A stretch of 64,000 bases of DNA from Opitutaceae bacterium TAV5 (GCA_000242935.3 CP007053.1:6495001-6559000), one strand, 5' to 3'. Positions 8,508-16,997 are shown, counted from the first letter of the stretch. Notes: generated by a model not told the origin, from the letters alone. Numbers and translations are program-made.

Positions 8508-10322
8508 TCAGAACCTTGCGTTGATGTCGAACTGGAAGACGTCCGCGGAGTAGGCGGGACCTGAGACGGAGTCGGCGCTGAGCCAGCGGATACGACCGTT
8601 GACGCGCTTGGAAAGCCCCACGCTCACTCCGAGGATGTAGCCCTTGAGGTTGGTGCCCCCCAGGCCGAAGTCGGAATCCGTAAAACCGTCCACCACGGCA
8701 TCGGACTCGACGTATTTGTAGGCGATACTGGCCTGCCAGTCCCACCGCTTTTCCAGCACGGGATTGCCGACATTGAGCCGGACCAGCCAGCCCATGTCGC
8801 CGCCCTCGAAGATGCCGGGATCGTCATCGTCGTCCGTCAGGAAAATCCGGTTGTTGATCGCCTTGGCAGCGACGGCGGATTCCTCGTAGGCGAGGTTTTT
8901 GACGAACTCCGCTTCCAGCGAGAGATGCACCGGATCGAACCGCTTGAAGTCGAGCCTGGCCGTCAGCGCCAGTTCGCGGAATGGCGTGGCCAGCCCGAAA
9001 TACTGCCACTGATCCGCCAGCCCGAGCTGATTGGAGTCGGCAGGCAGGATGTTGCGCAGGGCCATATAGGTGTTGCCCTTCTGGGCAAAGGAAGGGCGGC
9101 GGGAATCGGTGTCGCCGCCATCGGCCGAGGTGAGCGGCGTGTAGGGCGTGGACAGCTTGCCCTCCACGTTGACGAAATCGTAGTAGGCCACGCCGACCTT
9201 CAGCGAAAGGTCGTCGCTCAGTTTCCAGTCGAACCCGAGCTGGCCGCCGTAAAGCCACTTGTCGTCGCTTTTGAATTTGTCCGGCCGGTTGCTGGAGAAG
9301 TTGAAATCGGTGTTGTAAACCGGGAATGCGCCGATGGTGAAAAACGGCGTGACCGGCCGGCCGATGCCGTAACGGGCCTGGGCGAGAATGCCGTCGAAAC
9401 CGAGGTCGTCGTCCCAGACCAGATCGGTGGAAAAGAACGGATTCTCGAACCGGCCAACCGTGAGGGTGACGGCCTTGTCGGACGTCAGGCCGGGCACGTC
9501 GTAGCGGAGAAAGGCGCGGTCGAGCCAGATGGCATATTTGGAACCGAGGCCGTCCGCTCCCATGCTCTGGTTGGTGGAAACGGGCGAGTCGTCGTTGCCC
9601 GTGACGAGGCGGAAACCGGCGGTGAAATTTTCGCCGAGATCGGCCTCGAGACCGAGGCGGGCGCGGAGCCGGAGGCGCTCGCGGTCCTGGTCCACGTTCT
9701 GTTGCGGAGCGAATTCCTCGGAATTGGCGAGCGAGACATCGTAAGGGCTGCCGTTGTTGATAGCATTGAAATTGGGAAATACCCCCGTGGTGTCGTTGCC
9801 GGAGGGGAAATAGTCCCCTTCGTAGCGGAACCGGAAATCGCCGGAAAGGCGCAGGCGCGAAGTCCATTCGGGAAACGAGCGGGGGGCCGCCCAGTTTTCC
9901 TCGCGGGCCTGTTTCATGACCTCCTGTTTGATGTCCTCGCGGAGTTGCCGCTTGACGACTTCGGGCACGTAGGTGACGCGCAGCAGCCCGTCGCTGCCGG
10001 TCGTGGTGACGACGGTGGAGCCGGCAGGCGGCGGGGAGGCGGCGGCGACCCCCGATGCCGGAGCGGAGGAAGCAGGCGCCGCCGGCGCAGTCTGCATCGC
10101 CTGCTGCACGGCCTCCCTGACTTCTTTCGCCACGGCGGCCTTTTCCTCTTCGGCGATCTGCACCAGCAACTGTCCCTGCTCGGGCGTAAGCGTCTTTTGC
10201 TCGACCAGCATCTGCACCAGACGGTTCATGGCGCCGGTCTCAGCGGCAGCCGCCGGGAGGGCAGCCGAGACAGCGAAGCTGAAGGCCGAAAGAAATGTCA
10301 GCAGTTTACGGGTGATCGTCAT
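8508..10322 (-). CDS. Putative outer-membrane porin with N-terminal periplasmic coiled-coil
   Basis: 604 residues. Signal peptide at 1-26 (MTITRKLLTF..., cleavage near PAAAAE). A short helical stretch (about 28-70: VQMLVEQKTLTPEQGQ, then EEEKAAVAKEVREAVQ) is followed by an Ala/Pro linker and a beta-barrel region (about 150-604) rich in alternating aromatic strands, ending with the outer-membrane terminal Phe (NARF). This layout fits the 'putative porin' family (Porin_5). The start is the ATG at 10322; the frame stays open further upstream only because it reads through a palindromic repeat. In the TPS/ExbBD/TonB cluster it may be the accessory outer-membrane channel or an anchor; its substrate is unknown. 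Confidence 0.85.
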   Translation of the reverse strand: MTITRKLLTFLSAFSFAVSAALPAAAAETGAMNRLVQMLVEQKTLTPEQGQLLVQIAEEEKAAVAKEVREAVQQAMQTAPAAPASSAPASGVAAASPPPAGSTVVTTTGSDGLLRVTYVPEVVKRQLREDIKQEVMKQAREENWAAPRSFPEWTSRLRLSGDFRFRYEGDYFPSGNDTTGVFPNFNAINNGSPYDVSLANSEEFAPQQNVDQDRERLRLRARLGLEADLGENFTAGFRLVTGNDDSPVSTNQSMGADGLGSKYAIWLDRAFLRYDVPGLTSDKAVTLTVGRFENPFFSTDLVWDDDLGFDGILAQARYGIGRPVTPFFTIGAFPVYNTDFNFSSNRPDKFKSDDKWLYGGQLGFDWKLSDDLSLKVGVAYYDFVNVEGKLSTPYTPLTSADGGDTDSRRPSFAQKGNTYMALRNILPADSNQLGLADQWQYFGLATPFRELALTARLDFKRFDPVHLSLEAEFVKNLAYEESAVAAKAINNRIFLTDDDDDPGIFEGGDMGWLVRLNVGNPVLEKRWDWQASIAYKYVESDAVVDGFTDSDFGLGGTNLKGYILGVSVGLSKRVNGRIRWLSADSVSGPAYSADVFQFDINARF

Positions 10323-10384
10323 ATGAAAATGGGTTGAGCGTTCGGAATCGGGTCTGGATCTAGCCGGCTTCCGGGAACGGATTT

Positions 10385-10496
10385 TTGGCCGCGAAAGAGC
10401 GCAAAGATCTCCATGCAGATGAAGTGCTGCGTGGCGCCTATAGGCGCCATGGAGAGTTTCCCTGCAAACAGACCCTTTGCGCTCTTTCGCGGCTAA
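10385..10496. repeat. 112 bp palindromic element, copy B
   Basis: Same element as copy A, with the same length, the TTGGCCGCGAAAGAGCGCAA arm, and the centre GGCGCCTATAGGCGCC. It lies between the TonB-like gene and the porin gene. Confidence 0.92.
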
Positions 10497-10560
10497 AACG
10501 GTGTGAGAAAAATTGGCGGTTTTGTGATTCATGCAGATCGGTAGCTTCAGCGTTTTGGCG

Positions 10561-11340
10561 CTACGGACGTTTTCCGGTGATGCGCAGGACAATGGGCAGG
10601 GGCATGTCGGAGGGAGGCGGTTCACGCAGGGTCAGGCCGGTGAGCACTTCTTTCCGGATCGCCTCGTCGAGAGCGGGATCTCCTGTCGTTCGCGCCAGTT
10701 CGGCATGCGTGATGCGGCCCGCGGCATCGGGCCAGAGCCGCACCACGATGCGCACATCGGGGGCGCTGCGCGTGGTTTTGTTTTCGAGCAGCGCATCGTG
10801 AATCTGCTTCTGCACCTGGCTGCCGTACCAGCCCCAGCGGCTGACCGCGCGTTGTCCGCCGCCTCCGGTACCGGCGCCGCCGAGACCGACAATCCCGCCG
10901 CCCCCGCTGCCGACCAGCCCGAACCCGTCGGGAGGACCGTTGCCCTGGATACTGGTGCCCATGGTCTCGCCCGCCGGTTGCTCGTCCGCCGGTGCCTCCG
11001 GAGTGGCGGACGGTTTTTCCTCATCCGGTGCGATCGGCTCCTGCGCGATCATCTCCTGCGGATCGGTCGGCGAGTTTTCCGGTTCCGGTTCCGGGCGCGG
11101 CACCGGAGGAGGCGGCGGTGGCGGCGGCACGTCCACCCGGATCATCGACAACTCGGGGGCTGCGCGACGCGGCGCGGGTTTATCCCCCGAGCATGACTGG
11201 AACACCGCCACGATGATGCCGGCCAGAGCGATGGCTCCCACGCCGAGCAGGATCGCATGGCGCTGGAAAAAGCCCATCTCCTCCTCTTCTTCGAGAGGGG
11301 CGTCATCGTTTTGATGGTTGTTGTCAGAAGATGATGTCAT
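10561..11340 (-). CDS. TonB-like energy transducer
   Basis: 259 residues. Acidic cytoplasmic N-terminus (EEEEE), one transmembrane helix (about 28-48), then a Pro-rich periplasmic spacer with nine consecutive-type prolines (about 71-90), a Gln/Gly/Glu-rich stretch and a Gly-rich hinge (about 140-170). The C-terminal 85 residues have a TonB/TolA-like fold signature (WYGSQVQKQIHDAL, VRIVVRLWPDAAGRI, LDEAIRKEVL). Its start lies 30 bp after the exbD stop, so the two are probably co-translated. With ExbB and ExbD it would transmit proton-motive force to an outer-membrane partner. No classical TonB-dependent receptor is encoded nearby; the nearest outer-membrane proteins are TpsB and the porin. Confidence 0.85.
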   Translation of the reverse strand: MTSSSDNNHQNDDAPLEEEEEMGFFQRHAILLGVGAIALAGIIVAVFQSCSGDKPAPRRAAPELSMIRVDVPPPPPPPPVPRPEPEPENSPTDPQEMIAQEPIAPDEEKPSATPEAPADEQPAGETMGTSIQGNGPPDGFGLVGSGGGGIVGLGGAGTGGGGQRAVSRWGWYGSQVQKQIHDALLENKTTRSAPDVRIVVRLWPDAAGRITHAELARTTGDPALDEAIRKEVLTGLTLREPPPSDMPLPIVLRITGKRP

Positions 11341-11370
11341 GAAAACAGTTCGGGTCGGCGGGTTGTTGGG

Positions 11371-11775
11371 TTATTTGCCGGCCTTGGTGGCGAGGCCGAC
11401 TTGCGCGATGCCGACGCGGCCGAGCACATCGAGCACATCCATGATGCCCTGGTATTGCGTGAGGCTGTCGCCGCGCACCACCACCGGGAAATCCGGCGTG
11501 ATCGATTTCTGCGAGTTGAGCCGCTGTTCGAGTTCGGTGAGCGTCACCGGCACCGTATCCAGAAAGACACGTCCCTCGTTGTTCACCGTAATCGCCTTCG
11601 TCTTCGGCTTGGCGAGGCTGGCCGGTGTGTTGCTCGATTTCGGCAGGTTGACTTTCGTCCCGGCGACCGAGGCCGTGCACATGAGGATAAAAATGACGAG
11701 CAGCACGTACGCCAGATCCAGCATGGGCGTGATGTTGATGTCGTCGTAAGGTTTGCTTTCGTCCTGGACGGTCAT
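11371..11775 (-). CDS. exbD: Biopolymer transport protein ExbD
   Basis: 134 residues, the usual length for ExbD/TolR. A short cytoplasmic N-terminus contains the family motif INITPMLDLAYVLL; Asp20 in the single transmembrane helix (about 20-36) corresponds to the proton-carrying Asp of ExbD/TolR. The periplasmic domain has the usual VNNEGRVFLD and VVVRGD segments. It follows the ExbB-like gene after a repeat-filled gap and precedes the TonB-like gene by 30 bp. It forms the inner-membrane motor with the ExbB-like protein. Confidence 0.93.
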   Translation of the reverse strand: MTVQDESKPYDDINITPMLDLAYVLLVIFILMCTASVAGTKVNLPKSSNTPASLAKPKTKAITVNNEGRVFLDTVPVTLTELEQRLNSQKSITPDFPVVVRGDSLTQYQGIMDVLDVLGRVGIAQVGLATKAGK

Positions 11776-11850
11776 GGTGAGCTTCGCTCCGGTTTCGGGT
11801 TCAGAGTTTCGGGTTTGGTGTTCAGAGTTGACCGCAAGGAGCGGAATTTA

Positions 11851-11962
11851 TTGGCCGCGAAAGGGCGCAAATATCCCCCTGCGGATGAAGCGCGGCGTGG
11901 CGCCTATAGGCGCCATGGAGGGTTTCCCTGCAAACAGACCCTTTGCGCTCTTTCGCGGCCAA
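11851..11962. repeat. 112 bp palindromic element, copy C
   Basis: Arms TTGGCCGCGAAAGGGCGCAA and TTTGCGCTCTTTCGCGGCCA, centre GGCGCCTATAGGCGCC. It lies between the ExbB-like gene and exbD. The 25 bp left of it (GTTGACCGCAAGGAGCGGAA) is also shared with copy A. Confidence 0.92.
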
Positions 11963-12022
11963 AACGGTTTGGGAAAAATGGAGGTTCGGGTGGTTCATCC
12001 GGATCGATGTTTTTTGGCGGCT

Positions 12023-13912
12023 TCAGTTTTCGGTACCGGCGAGGCGGGCTTTTTCGGAGGCGCGCTTTGGGTAAAATTCGGCGACCTTGGTGACGAACTC
12101 GTCCACGAAGACCTGCATGTCGGCGGTCACGTCCTTCACGCGAGTGAGCAGGTAGTTGTAGCCGAACAGCGCGGGGATCGCCACGGCCAGGCCGGCCACG
12201 GTCGCCAGCAGCGCGGCGGCGATGCCGGGCGCGATCGCGTTGACGTTGACGTCGCCGGCCATCGCCACCGCGGCAAAGGTGATCATCACACCGACCACCG
12301 TGCCGAGCAGCCCGAGGAACGGACCACCGGAAATGGCAATCGTCAAAAGCACCATCTGCTTGTTGAGGCGCTGCTGTTCGCGGACACGGCCGCCGTCCAT
12401 GCTCGCGGTAATCGCCTTGATGGCATGCGAGGAAAGGGACTTTTCATCGCCGTTTTTCACCTCCGAGAGGCGCTTGCGGATTTCCTCGGCGCCGATGTGG
12501 TAAAGCCGGTAGAGCGGCGCGCGGGCAATCAGCTTGCGCTCGGCATCGGTGAGCTGGCCGCCGAGCGAAGAAACCTGATGGTTGGCGTTGTCGAGTGTGG
12601 TGAGGTCGGTGGCGACGTGCTCGTTGAACAGCTTCAGGAACCGCTCGTTCCCCTTGCGGACCGCGTCGATGTAACTGTTTTTGGCCACCATGACGGCGAT
12701 GCTGATCGCGCTCATCACCCCGAGGATGACGATGACGATCCAGCCATCGAAGGTGAGGTTCTGGATGATGACCGTGAAATAACCGGAATGATTCCCGCCA
12801 CCGCCGCCCGAGTATTCTTCCTCTCCAACCAGAGCGACGCGGGGGCCCGAGTCTCCCCCCTGCGAAGTGGCGAGGAATCGGATGAAGCCGGACGGGCGAG
12901 CGGTGCGGGAAAGCTGGAATTCGACGAGTTCTCCGGTGAAACCGGCCGTGATGGCGGCATCGGGCGCGGCGCGATCACCGCCGAGCGCGGCCGGCGTATC
13001 GAACGCGGGGATACCGCCGTCAAGCGTGGCATAAGCGCTTCCGTCGACGTAGAGGATGATCCGGGAGCCGTCGGCGACGACGGCAAGGTGATGCCAGGCA
13101 TTGACGGCGAGCGGCGCCCCGGCCGGTGTGCGGAGGGTGGTGCCGGAAGCGGTGATCTCGACAAAAGGGACGCCCTGGTCGGCGCCGACGAGGAAGGCGG
13201 CTTGCGAGCCGCTACGGCGGCTGTAGATAATGGCGCGTCCGGCAAGCGTGGCGGGTTTCACCCAGGCCGACCAGGTCAGCGGAGCGTTGGCGGACCAGAC
13301 GAGCGAGGGTGTGGCGGGAACGGTGATGGCGGAGGTGCCGTCGAAACGCAGGCCCGTGCCGATAAGTGTGCCCTCGGCCGGAATACCGGGGTTGGCCGCA
13401 TTGTTGTCGTTGCCCGAAAAATCCCGGGCCGGCTGGCCGCGTTCGCCGAAGTGCCAGGCGAGAACCGTGTCGGCATCGAAAGTGCCTTTCGCGTTTTCGA
13501 CTGAGGGCGCGGCCTGGTTGCCGTAATAGAGCCGGATCACGGTTTGCGCGCCGGGCTTGATATCGGGAACGCGCACCCAGACAAACGCCTCGCCGAGGAG
13601 CGAATCGAACTGCGCGACGTGGTAGGGAAGCACCGTCTTGTCGTCCTCGGCGAGGAAACGGATGTCGGCCCCGTCGGGCCGGGCCTGATCGAACTGGAAG
13701 TTGCCGATGTGCAACCGCACCAGGACAGGCGCTCCGCCGACCGGTTCGGCGATATCGGCCCCGGCGGGCGTCGTATCGATCGTGAGTTGCTTGCGCAGCG
13801 CCCACTCGTCGTTCCACCAGGCATGGGCCATGCCGGGAAGGCCGAGCAGGGCCACGAGGCCGAGTAGTGCATTTTTGATCCGGAATCGGGTCGGTCGTTT
13901 CATAGATGACAT
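12023..13912 (-). CDS. DUF2341/LamG-like domain fused to MotA/TolQ/ExbB proton channel
   Basis: 629 residues, about three times the length of a plain ExbB. Signal peptide 1-31 (GMAHAWW). A DUF2341-type domain (about 85-155: IRFLAEDDKTVLPYHVAQFD, VWVRVPDIKPG, RLYYGNQAA) is followed by a concanavalin/LamG-like sandwich (about 155-345: LAWHFGE, LTWSAWVKP, AWHHLAVVADGSRIILYVDG). A Gly-rich linker (368-374) leads to a first membrane helix (390-411). The ExbB/TolQ core follows: GPFLGLLGTVVGVMITF (530-546) and IAAALLATVAGLAVAIPALF (564-583), with the cytoplasmic loop between 411 and 518. The start is ATG 13912 (or ATG 13903). The large N-terminal part would be periplasmic, possibly sensing or holding a ligand, which is unusual for a motor subunit. 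Confidence 0.9.
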   Translation of the reverse strand: MSSMKRPTRFRIKNALLGLVALLGLPGMAHAWWNDEWALRKQLTIDTTPAGADIAEPVGGAPVLVRLHIGNFQFDQARPDGADIRFLAEDDKTVLPYHVAQFDSLLGEAFVWVRVPDIKPGAQTVIRLYYGNQAAPSVENAKGTFDADTVLAWHFGERGQPARDFSGNDNNAANPGIPAEGTLIGTGLRFDGTSAITVPATPSLVWSANAPLTWSAWVKPATLAGRAIIYSRRSGSQAAFLVGADQGVPFVEITASGTTLRTPAGAPLAVNAWHHLAVVADGSRIILYVDGSAYATLDGGIPAFDTPAALGGDRAAPDAAITAGFTGELVEFQLSRTARPSGFIRFLATSQGGDSGPRVALVGEEEYSGGGGGNHSGYFTVIIQNLTFDGWIVIVILGVMSAISIAVMVAKNSYIDAVRKGNERFLKLFNEHVATDLTTLDNANHQVSSLGGQLTDAERKLIARAPLYRLYHIGAEEIRKRLSEVKNGDEKSLSSHAIKAITASMDGGRVREQQRLNKQMVLLTIAISGGPFLGLLGTVVGVMITFAAVAMAGDVNVNAIAPGIAAALLATVAGLAVAIPALFGYNYLLTRVKDVTADMQVFVDEFVTKVAEFYPKRASEKARLAGTEN

Positions 13913-13970
13913 TCGTTGGTGCGGAGCGGGGCGGCCGCGAAGGATGGGGAGGCTGCCAGTGACGGATTTT

Positions 13971-14083
13971 TTAGCCGCGAAAGGAGCGCAAATATCTCCA
14001 TGCAGATGTAGTGCTGCGTGGCGCCTATAGGCGCCATGGAGGGTTTCCCTGCAAACAGACCCTTTGCGTTCTTTTGCGGCCAA
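13971..14083. repeat. 113 bp palindromic element, copy D
   Basis: Arms TTAGCCGCGAAAGGAGCGCA and TTTGCGTTCTTTTGCGGCCA, centre GGCGCCTATAGGCGCC. It lies between the TpsB gene and the ExbB-like gene. Confidence 0.9.
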
Positions 14084-14130
14084 AACGGTTCGAAAAAAAT
14101 GGATGTCCCTGTGGTTCATTTCGGCGTTTT

Positions 14131-15735
14131 TCAGAATTCGGCCCACAGGCGGAAGGTGAGGCGGGGTTCATAGCGGTCGGTGCGGCCTTCGCTCAGCAGC
14201 GGCAGCCCGAAATCGAGCGAGCCGTTGTAGTGCTCGCGGAACTTCAGCCGCGTGCCGGCGCCGATGCTGGCGAGCTGGAAGCGGGAATCCTGGTCGGGCA
14301 GCGGATCCCTGAGCGTGAGTCCCGCCCACTCGGCGAAGACATAAAAGCGCCATTCGTCGAGGCGCTTGCCGAGCGTGAGCGGCGGCGCGCGCAATTCGGC
14401 GGAAAACGCGATGCCGTTGTCGCCGAGCGCCTCGCTTTCGAGGTAGCCGCGCACGGTGCCCAGGCCGCCGGCCCCGAACTGTTCGCCGGAGACCAGCGGC
14501 TGGCTGGCGAGTTGTCCCATGACCGTGCCGTAAAGCTGCCAGTCCCCGCCGAGTTCGCGGGTCTGCGAAAGATCGCCGCGGAAATAGATGTAGCTGCCAT
14601 CGGCCCCGTAACGCCGTGCGTCGAATTCCTCGGGATCGCTGCCGAGGCCGCGCACATGGAAATTGAGTCCGGCGTTGAGCTGTGTGGTCGCCTTTTTCCC
14701 GAACGACGTCAGGGAGTAATTGAGCCCGAGCGGCCAGTAGGTGACGGGCGTGGCAATGTCGTCGGGATCGCCGGTCACGGTCAGCGTCTGGTCGTAGTGC
14801 TTGTAATCGATGCCGATGCTCAGGCTGTGCGAAAAGGACTCGGAGCCGCCGAGGCTGATGATGGCCTGTATGCCGACGATGTCGCCGCGGCCGGCTACAT
14901 CGAACGTGCCGAGGGTGGACACGTTGCTGTCCTGCTTCACTCCCTGGATGAGGAGGCTGACCGGCGAATCGGGCAGGCGCGCCAGGTACCAGGCGGAAAA
15001 CACCTCCGCGTCGTCGAGCCGCTGCGGCGCGATCTGGAAACTGAGGCCGGCGGAGTGCTCGAGCTGCCAGAGGTTGTTGTAGGTAAGCGAGCCGTTGAGA
15101 CGCAGCGGCTTCGTATCCGCGCTGTGGCGGTTGTTGAGTTCGAGGCTGCCGTGGAGCGGGAGCGTGTCCTCGACATTGAGGTCGATATCCACCGTGCCCG
15201 GCACGACACCGGCGCGAAGGGCCGGGGTGACCCGCCGGTCGGGCGACTGGTTGAGCGCGACGATGTCGCGGGTGACGGCGTTGAAATCGGGCACCTCGCC
15301 CTCGGCGAGCGACGGGGCCTTTTCCTTGATCGCGTCGAGATCGTAGTAGCGGGAACCCCGGACGCGCAGCCGGCCCACCTTGCCCTCGATGACCTGGAGA
15401 TAGACCGCGCCATCGGTCACCTGCTGGGCGGGTACCTGCACCACCACCGTCTGGTAGCCCTTGGCCTGGTAGGCTTTTTCGAGCGCGGCGCGGGCTCCCT
15501 CGACGTCCTCGGCCGTGCGGGCCTCGCCGAGGAACGGATACAGGGCGGTTTCGACTTCGAGCGGCGTCAGCCTCTGCACGCCCGCGATGCGGTACTCGAA
15601 CACATCGAGCCGCCGGGGCGCAGGCGCAGAAGCGCCGGTTGCCTGGGCGAAGAGTCCGGCGGACCCGCACAGGCAGGAAAAAACAAGGGAGGCGAACGCG
15701 AGGTTCACCGGCGAGTGGCGAGGGAAAAGCGGCAT
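14131..15735 (-). CDS. Two-partner-secretion outer-membrane transporter TpsB (ShlB/FhaC family)
   Basis: 534 residues, the normal length for FhaC/ShlB. Signal peptide about 1-31. POTRA 1 at about 44-120 (VFEYRIAGVQRLTPLEVETAL, then GAVYLQVIEGKVG), POTRA 2 at about 121-195 (RVRGSRYYDLDAI, VPDFNAVTRDIVALNQ), and a 16-strand-type barrel from about 200 to the terminal Phe (LWAEF). The loop-6 signature GLGTVRGYLESEALGDNG is present; VRGY is needed for secretion in the characterised family members. The ATG at 15735 is preferred over the TTG just before it. It is the first gene of the cluster; its obvious client is the giant exoprotein that ends the cluster. Confidence 0.93.
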   Translation of the reverse strand: MPLFPRHSPVNLAFASLVFSCLCGSAGLFAQATGASAPAPRRLDVFEYRIAGVQRLTPLEVETALYPFLGEARTAEDVEGARAALEKAYQAKGYQTVVVQVPAQQVTDGAVYLQVIEGKVGRLRVRGSRYYDLDAIKEKAPSLAEGEVPDFNAVTRDIVALNQSPDRRVTPALRAGVVPGTVDIDLNVEDTLPLHGSLELNNRHSADTKPLRLNGSLTYNNLWQLEHSAGLSFQIAPQRLDDAEVFSAWYLARLPDSPVSLLIQGVKQDSNVSTLGTFDVAGRGDIVGIQAIISLGGSESFSHSLSIGIDYKHYDQTLTVTGDPDDIATPVTYWPLGLNYSLTSFGKKATTQLNAGLNFHVRGLGSDPEEFDARRYGADGSYIYFRGDLSQTRELGGDWQLYGTVMGQLASQPLVSGEQFGAGGLGTVRGYLESEALGDNGIAFSAELRAPPLTLGKRLDEWRFYVFAEWAGLTLRDPLPDQDSRFQLASIGAGTRLKFREHYNGSLDFGLPLLSEGRTDRYEPRLTFRLWAEF

Positions 15736-15855
15736 CAATGAGTGGTGGCGGGCGGTAAAATCCTTAATGGCGACCTGGACCGATGACGGGTACTCGTCAC
15801 GATGGCCGGCAGTCTTGTGTTAAAAGAAGGTTACAATTTTCCCGATGTGATTAAG

Positions 15856-15885
15856 GCAGCCGTTCCACCCGGGTGGAACGGCTGC
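15856..15885. terminator. Perfect 30 bp palindrome, possible terminator or operator
   Basis: GCAGCCGTTCCACCC followed at once by its exact complement. It lies in the gap between the PEP-CTERM gene and the TpsB gene on the minus strand. Neither side has a clear T-run, so it could stop transcription of the PEP-CTERM gene in a factor-dependent way, or be a binding site ahead of tpsB. Confidence 0.4.
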
Positions 15886-15935
15886 ACGACCGTTGTTATT
15901 TATGACTCTGACAAAAAGGAATCCGTGCGGGAGAA

Positions 15936-16865
15936 TCAGGCAGCGAGAACCTCCCGGTTGAGTTTCCAGCGGCGGTAGCCGACAAAACCGAGCGCCAGCG
16001 CGCCGATCAGGATCGCGTAAGTAGCGGACTCGGGCACTTGGGAGTAGTCGGGAGGAAAGCTGAAAAACGACGGATTGTTGCTGAATGCCAGATTCCCGTC
16101 GGCATCCAAGCCGAAGGTTCCGAGATAAGTCCCGCTTGTGGAATCCCAAGTTACCTCATACAAATCCAGAACCTGCCAATCCGAATCGGAGAAATCGGTG
16201 TTGACCGAAAAGGAGGCATAGCTGATCGCAGGACGCCTGCCTACTACCGCAGTCACAACGTTACCGTTATTAGATGTAGCGACGGTCCAGCTGTTCAGAT
16301 TATTAACCCCACTAACAAGAACATCAACAATTCCGGCATAGGAATTGTTCTCGGTGGCGCTGGCCCTAAAGAGTCCGTTCGCCGTGTCCTGCACGAGAGA
16401 TGTATATGGCGCATAAATCCCGGCAGCTGTCGTGCTTGTATCAATGCTGGGTCGTGCATATGTGCTAAGCCCCTTAGGCAATTCACCAGCTTGATTCCCT
16501 TGGGTCAGGAATCCAATTTGGTTTGAGAATCCGGTTGTTGTGTTAGAACCAATGACCCCAAATGTAAGATCCGCCCGCGTGTTCCAACCAGAGCCATAAG
16601 TAGCCACAAGATCGGCACCGAGACTAAAACGTTCCGATGTATTGAGGGCGTTAACGGATGTGATCGTAAAGGTCGTATTTGCGCTAAGGTCTTTATAATT
16701 GGATATATTGCCCAAGTTTATCTCCAGATTGCTCTGTTGGCCCGTTCCACTGGTCGCCTTAAACCCAAGGATAAGGTCACCGGATTCGATTGTGACCGCT
16801 TGGGAATGGGCCGCCAAGGCAATACCGAGCAGAGCCATGACAGAAGGAAGTGTTGATTTTCTCAT
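15936..16865 (-). CDS. PEP-CTERM sorting-domain protein
   Basis: 309 residues. Signal peptide 1-23 (AAHSQAV). A Ser/Thr/Asn-rich secreted body (about 24-275) has no recognised enzyme motif. The C-terminal sorting tail is VPESATYAILIGALALGFVG followed by the basic YRRWK stop signal. In the family this tail is recognised by an exosortase, which is not encoded in this window. The motif reads V-P-E-S rather than the consensus V-P-E-P. A terminator lies between this gene and the PstS-like gene upstream. Its Ser/Thr/Asn content and lower GC differ from the neighbouring housekeeping genes, as is common for surface proteins. Function unknown. Confidence 0.85.
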   Translation of the reverse strand: MRKSTLPSVMALLGIALAAHSQAVTIESGDLILGFKATSGTGQQSNLEINLGNISNYKDLSANTTFTITSVNALNTSERFSLGADLVATYGSGWNTRADLTFGVIGSNTTTGFSNQIGFLTQGNQAGELPKGLSTYARPSIDTSTTAAGIYAPYTSLVQDTANGLFRASATENNSYAGIVDVLVSGVNNLNSWTVATSNNGNVVTAVVGRRPAISYASFSVNTDFSDSDWQVLDLYEVTWDSTSGTYLGTFGLDADGNLAFSNNPSFFSFPPDYSQVPESATYAILIGALALGFVGYRRWKLNREVLAA

Positions 16866-16886
16866 AGTATTATTTATTTTTGGTTG

Positions 16887-16926
16887 CGAAAAAAATATAT
16901 GAGGGGAAATATTTGTATTTCCCCTC
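16887..16926 (-). terminator. Rho-independent terminator of the PstS-like gene
   Basis: Stem GAGGGGAAAT/ATTTCCCCTC (16901-16926, six-base loop) followed on the minus strand by ATATATTTTTTT. It lies between the PstS-like gene and the PEP-CTERM gene. A second hairpin (GGCTTCCGG/CCGGAAGCC, 16949-16972) sits just before it. Confidence 0.65.
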
Positions 16927-16997
16927 CTGAACTTGATCGTTGCCGATCGGCTTCCGGTTCACACCGGAAGCCTCATGCCAGATATGATTCCGGAGGA

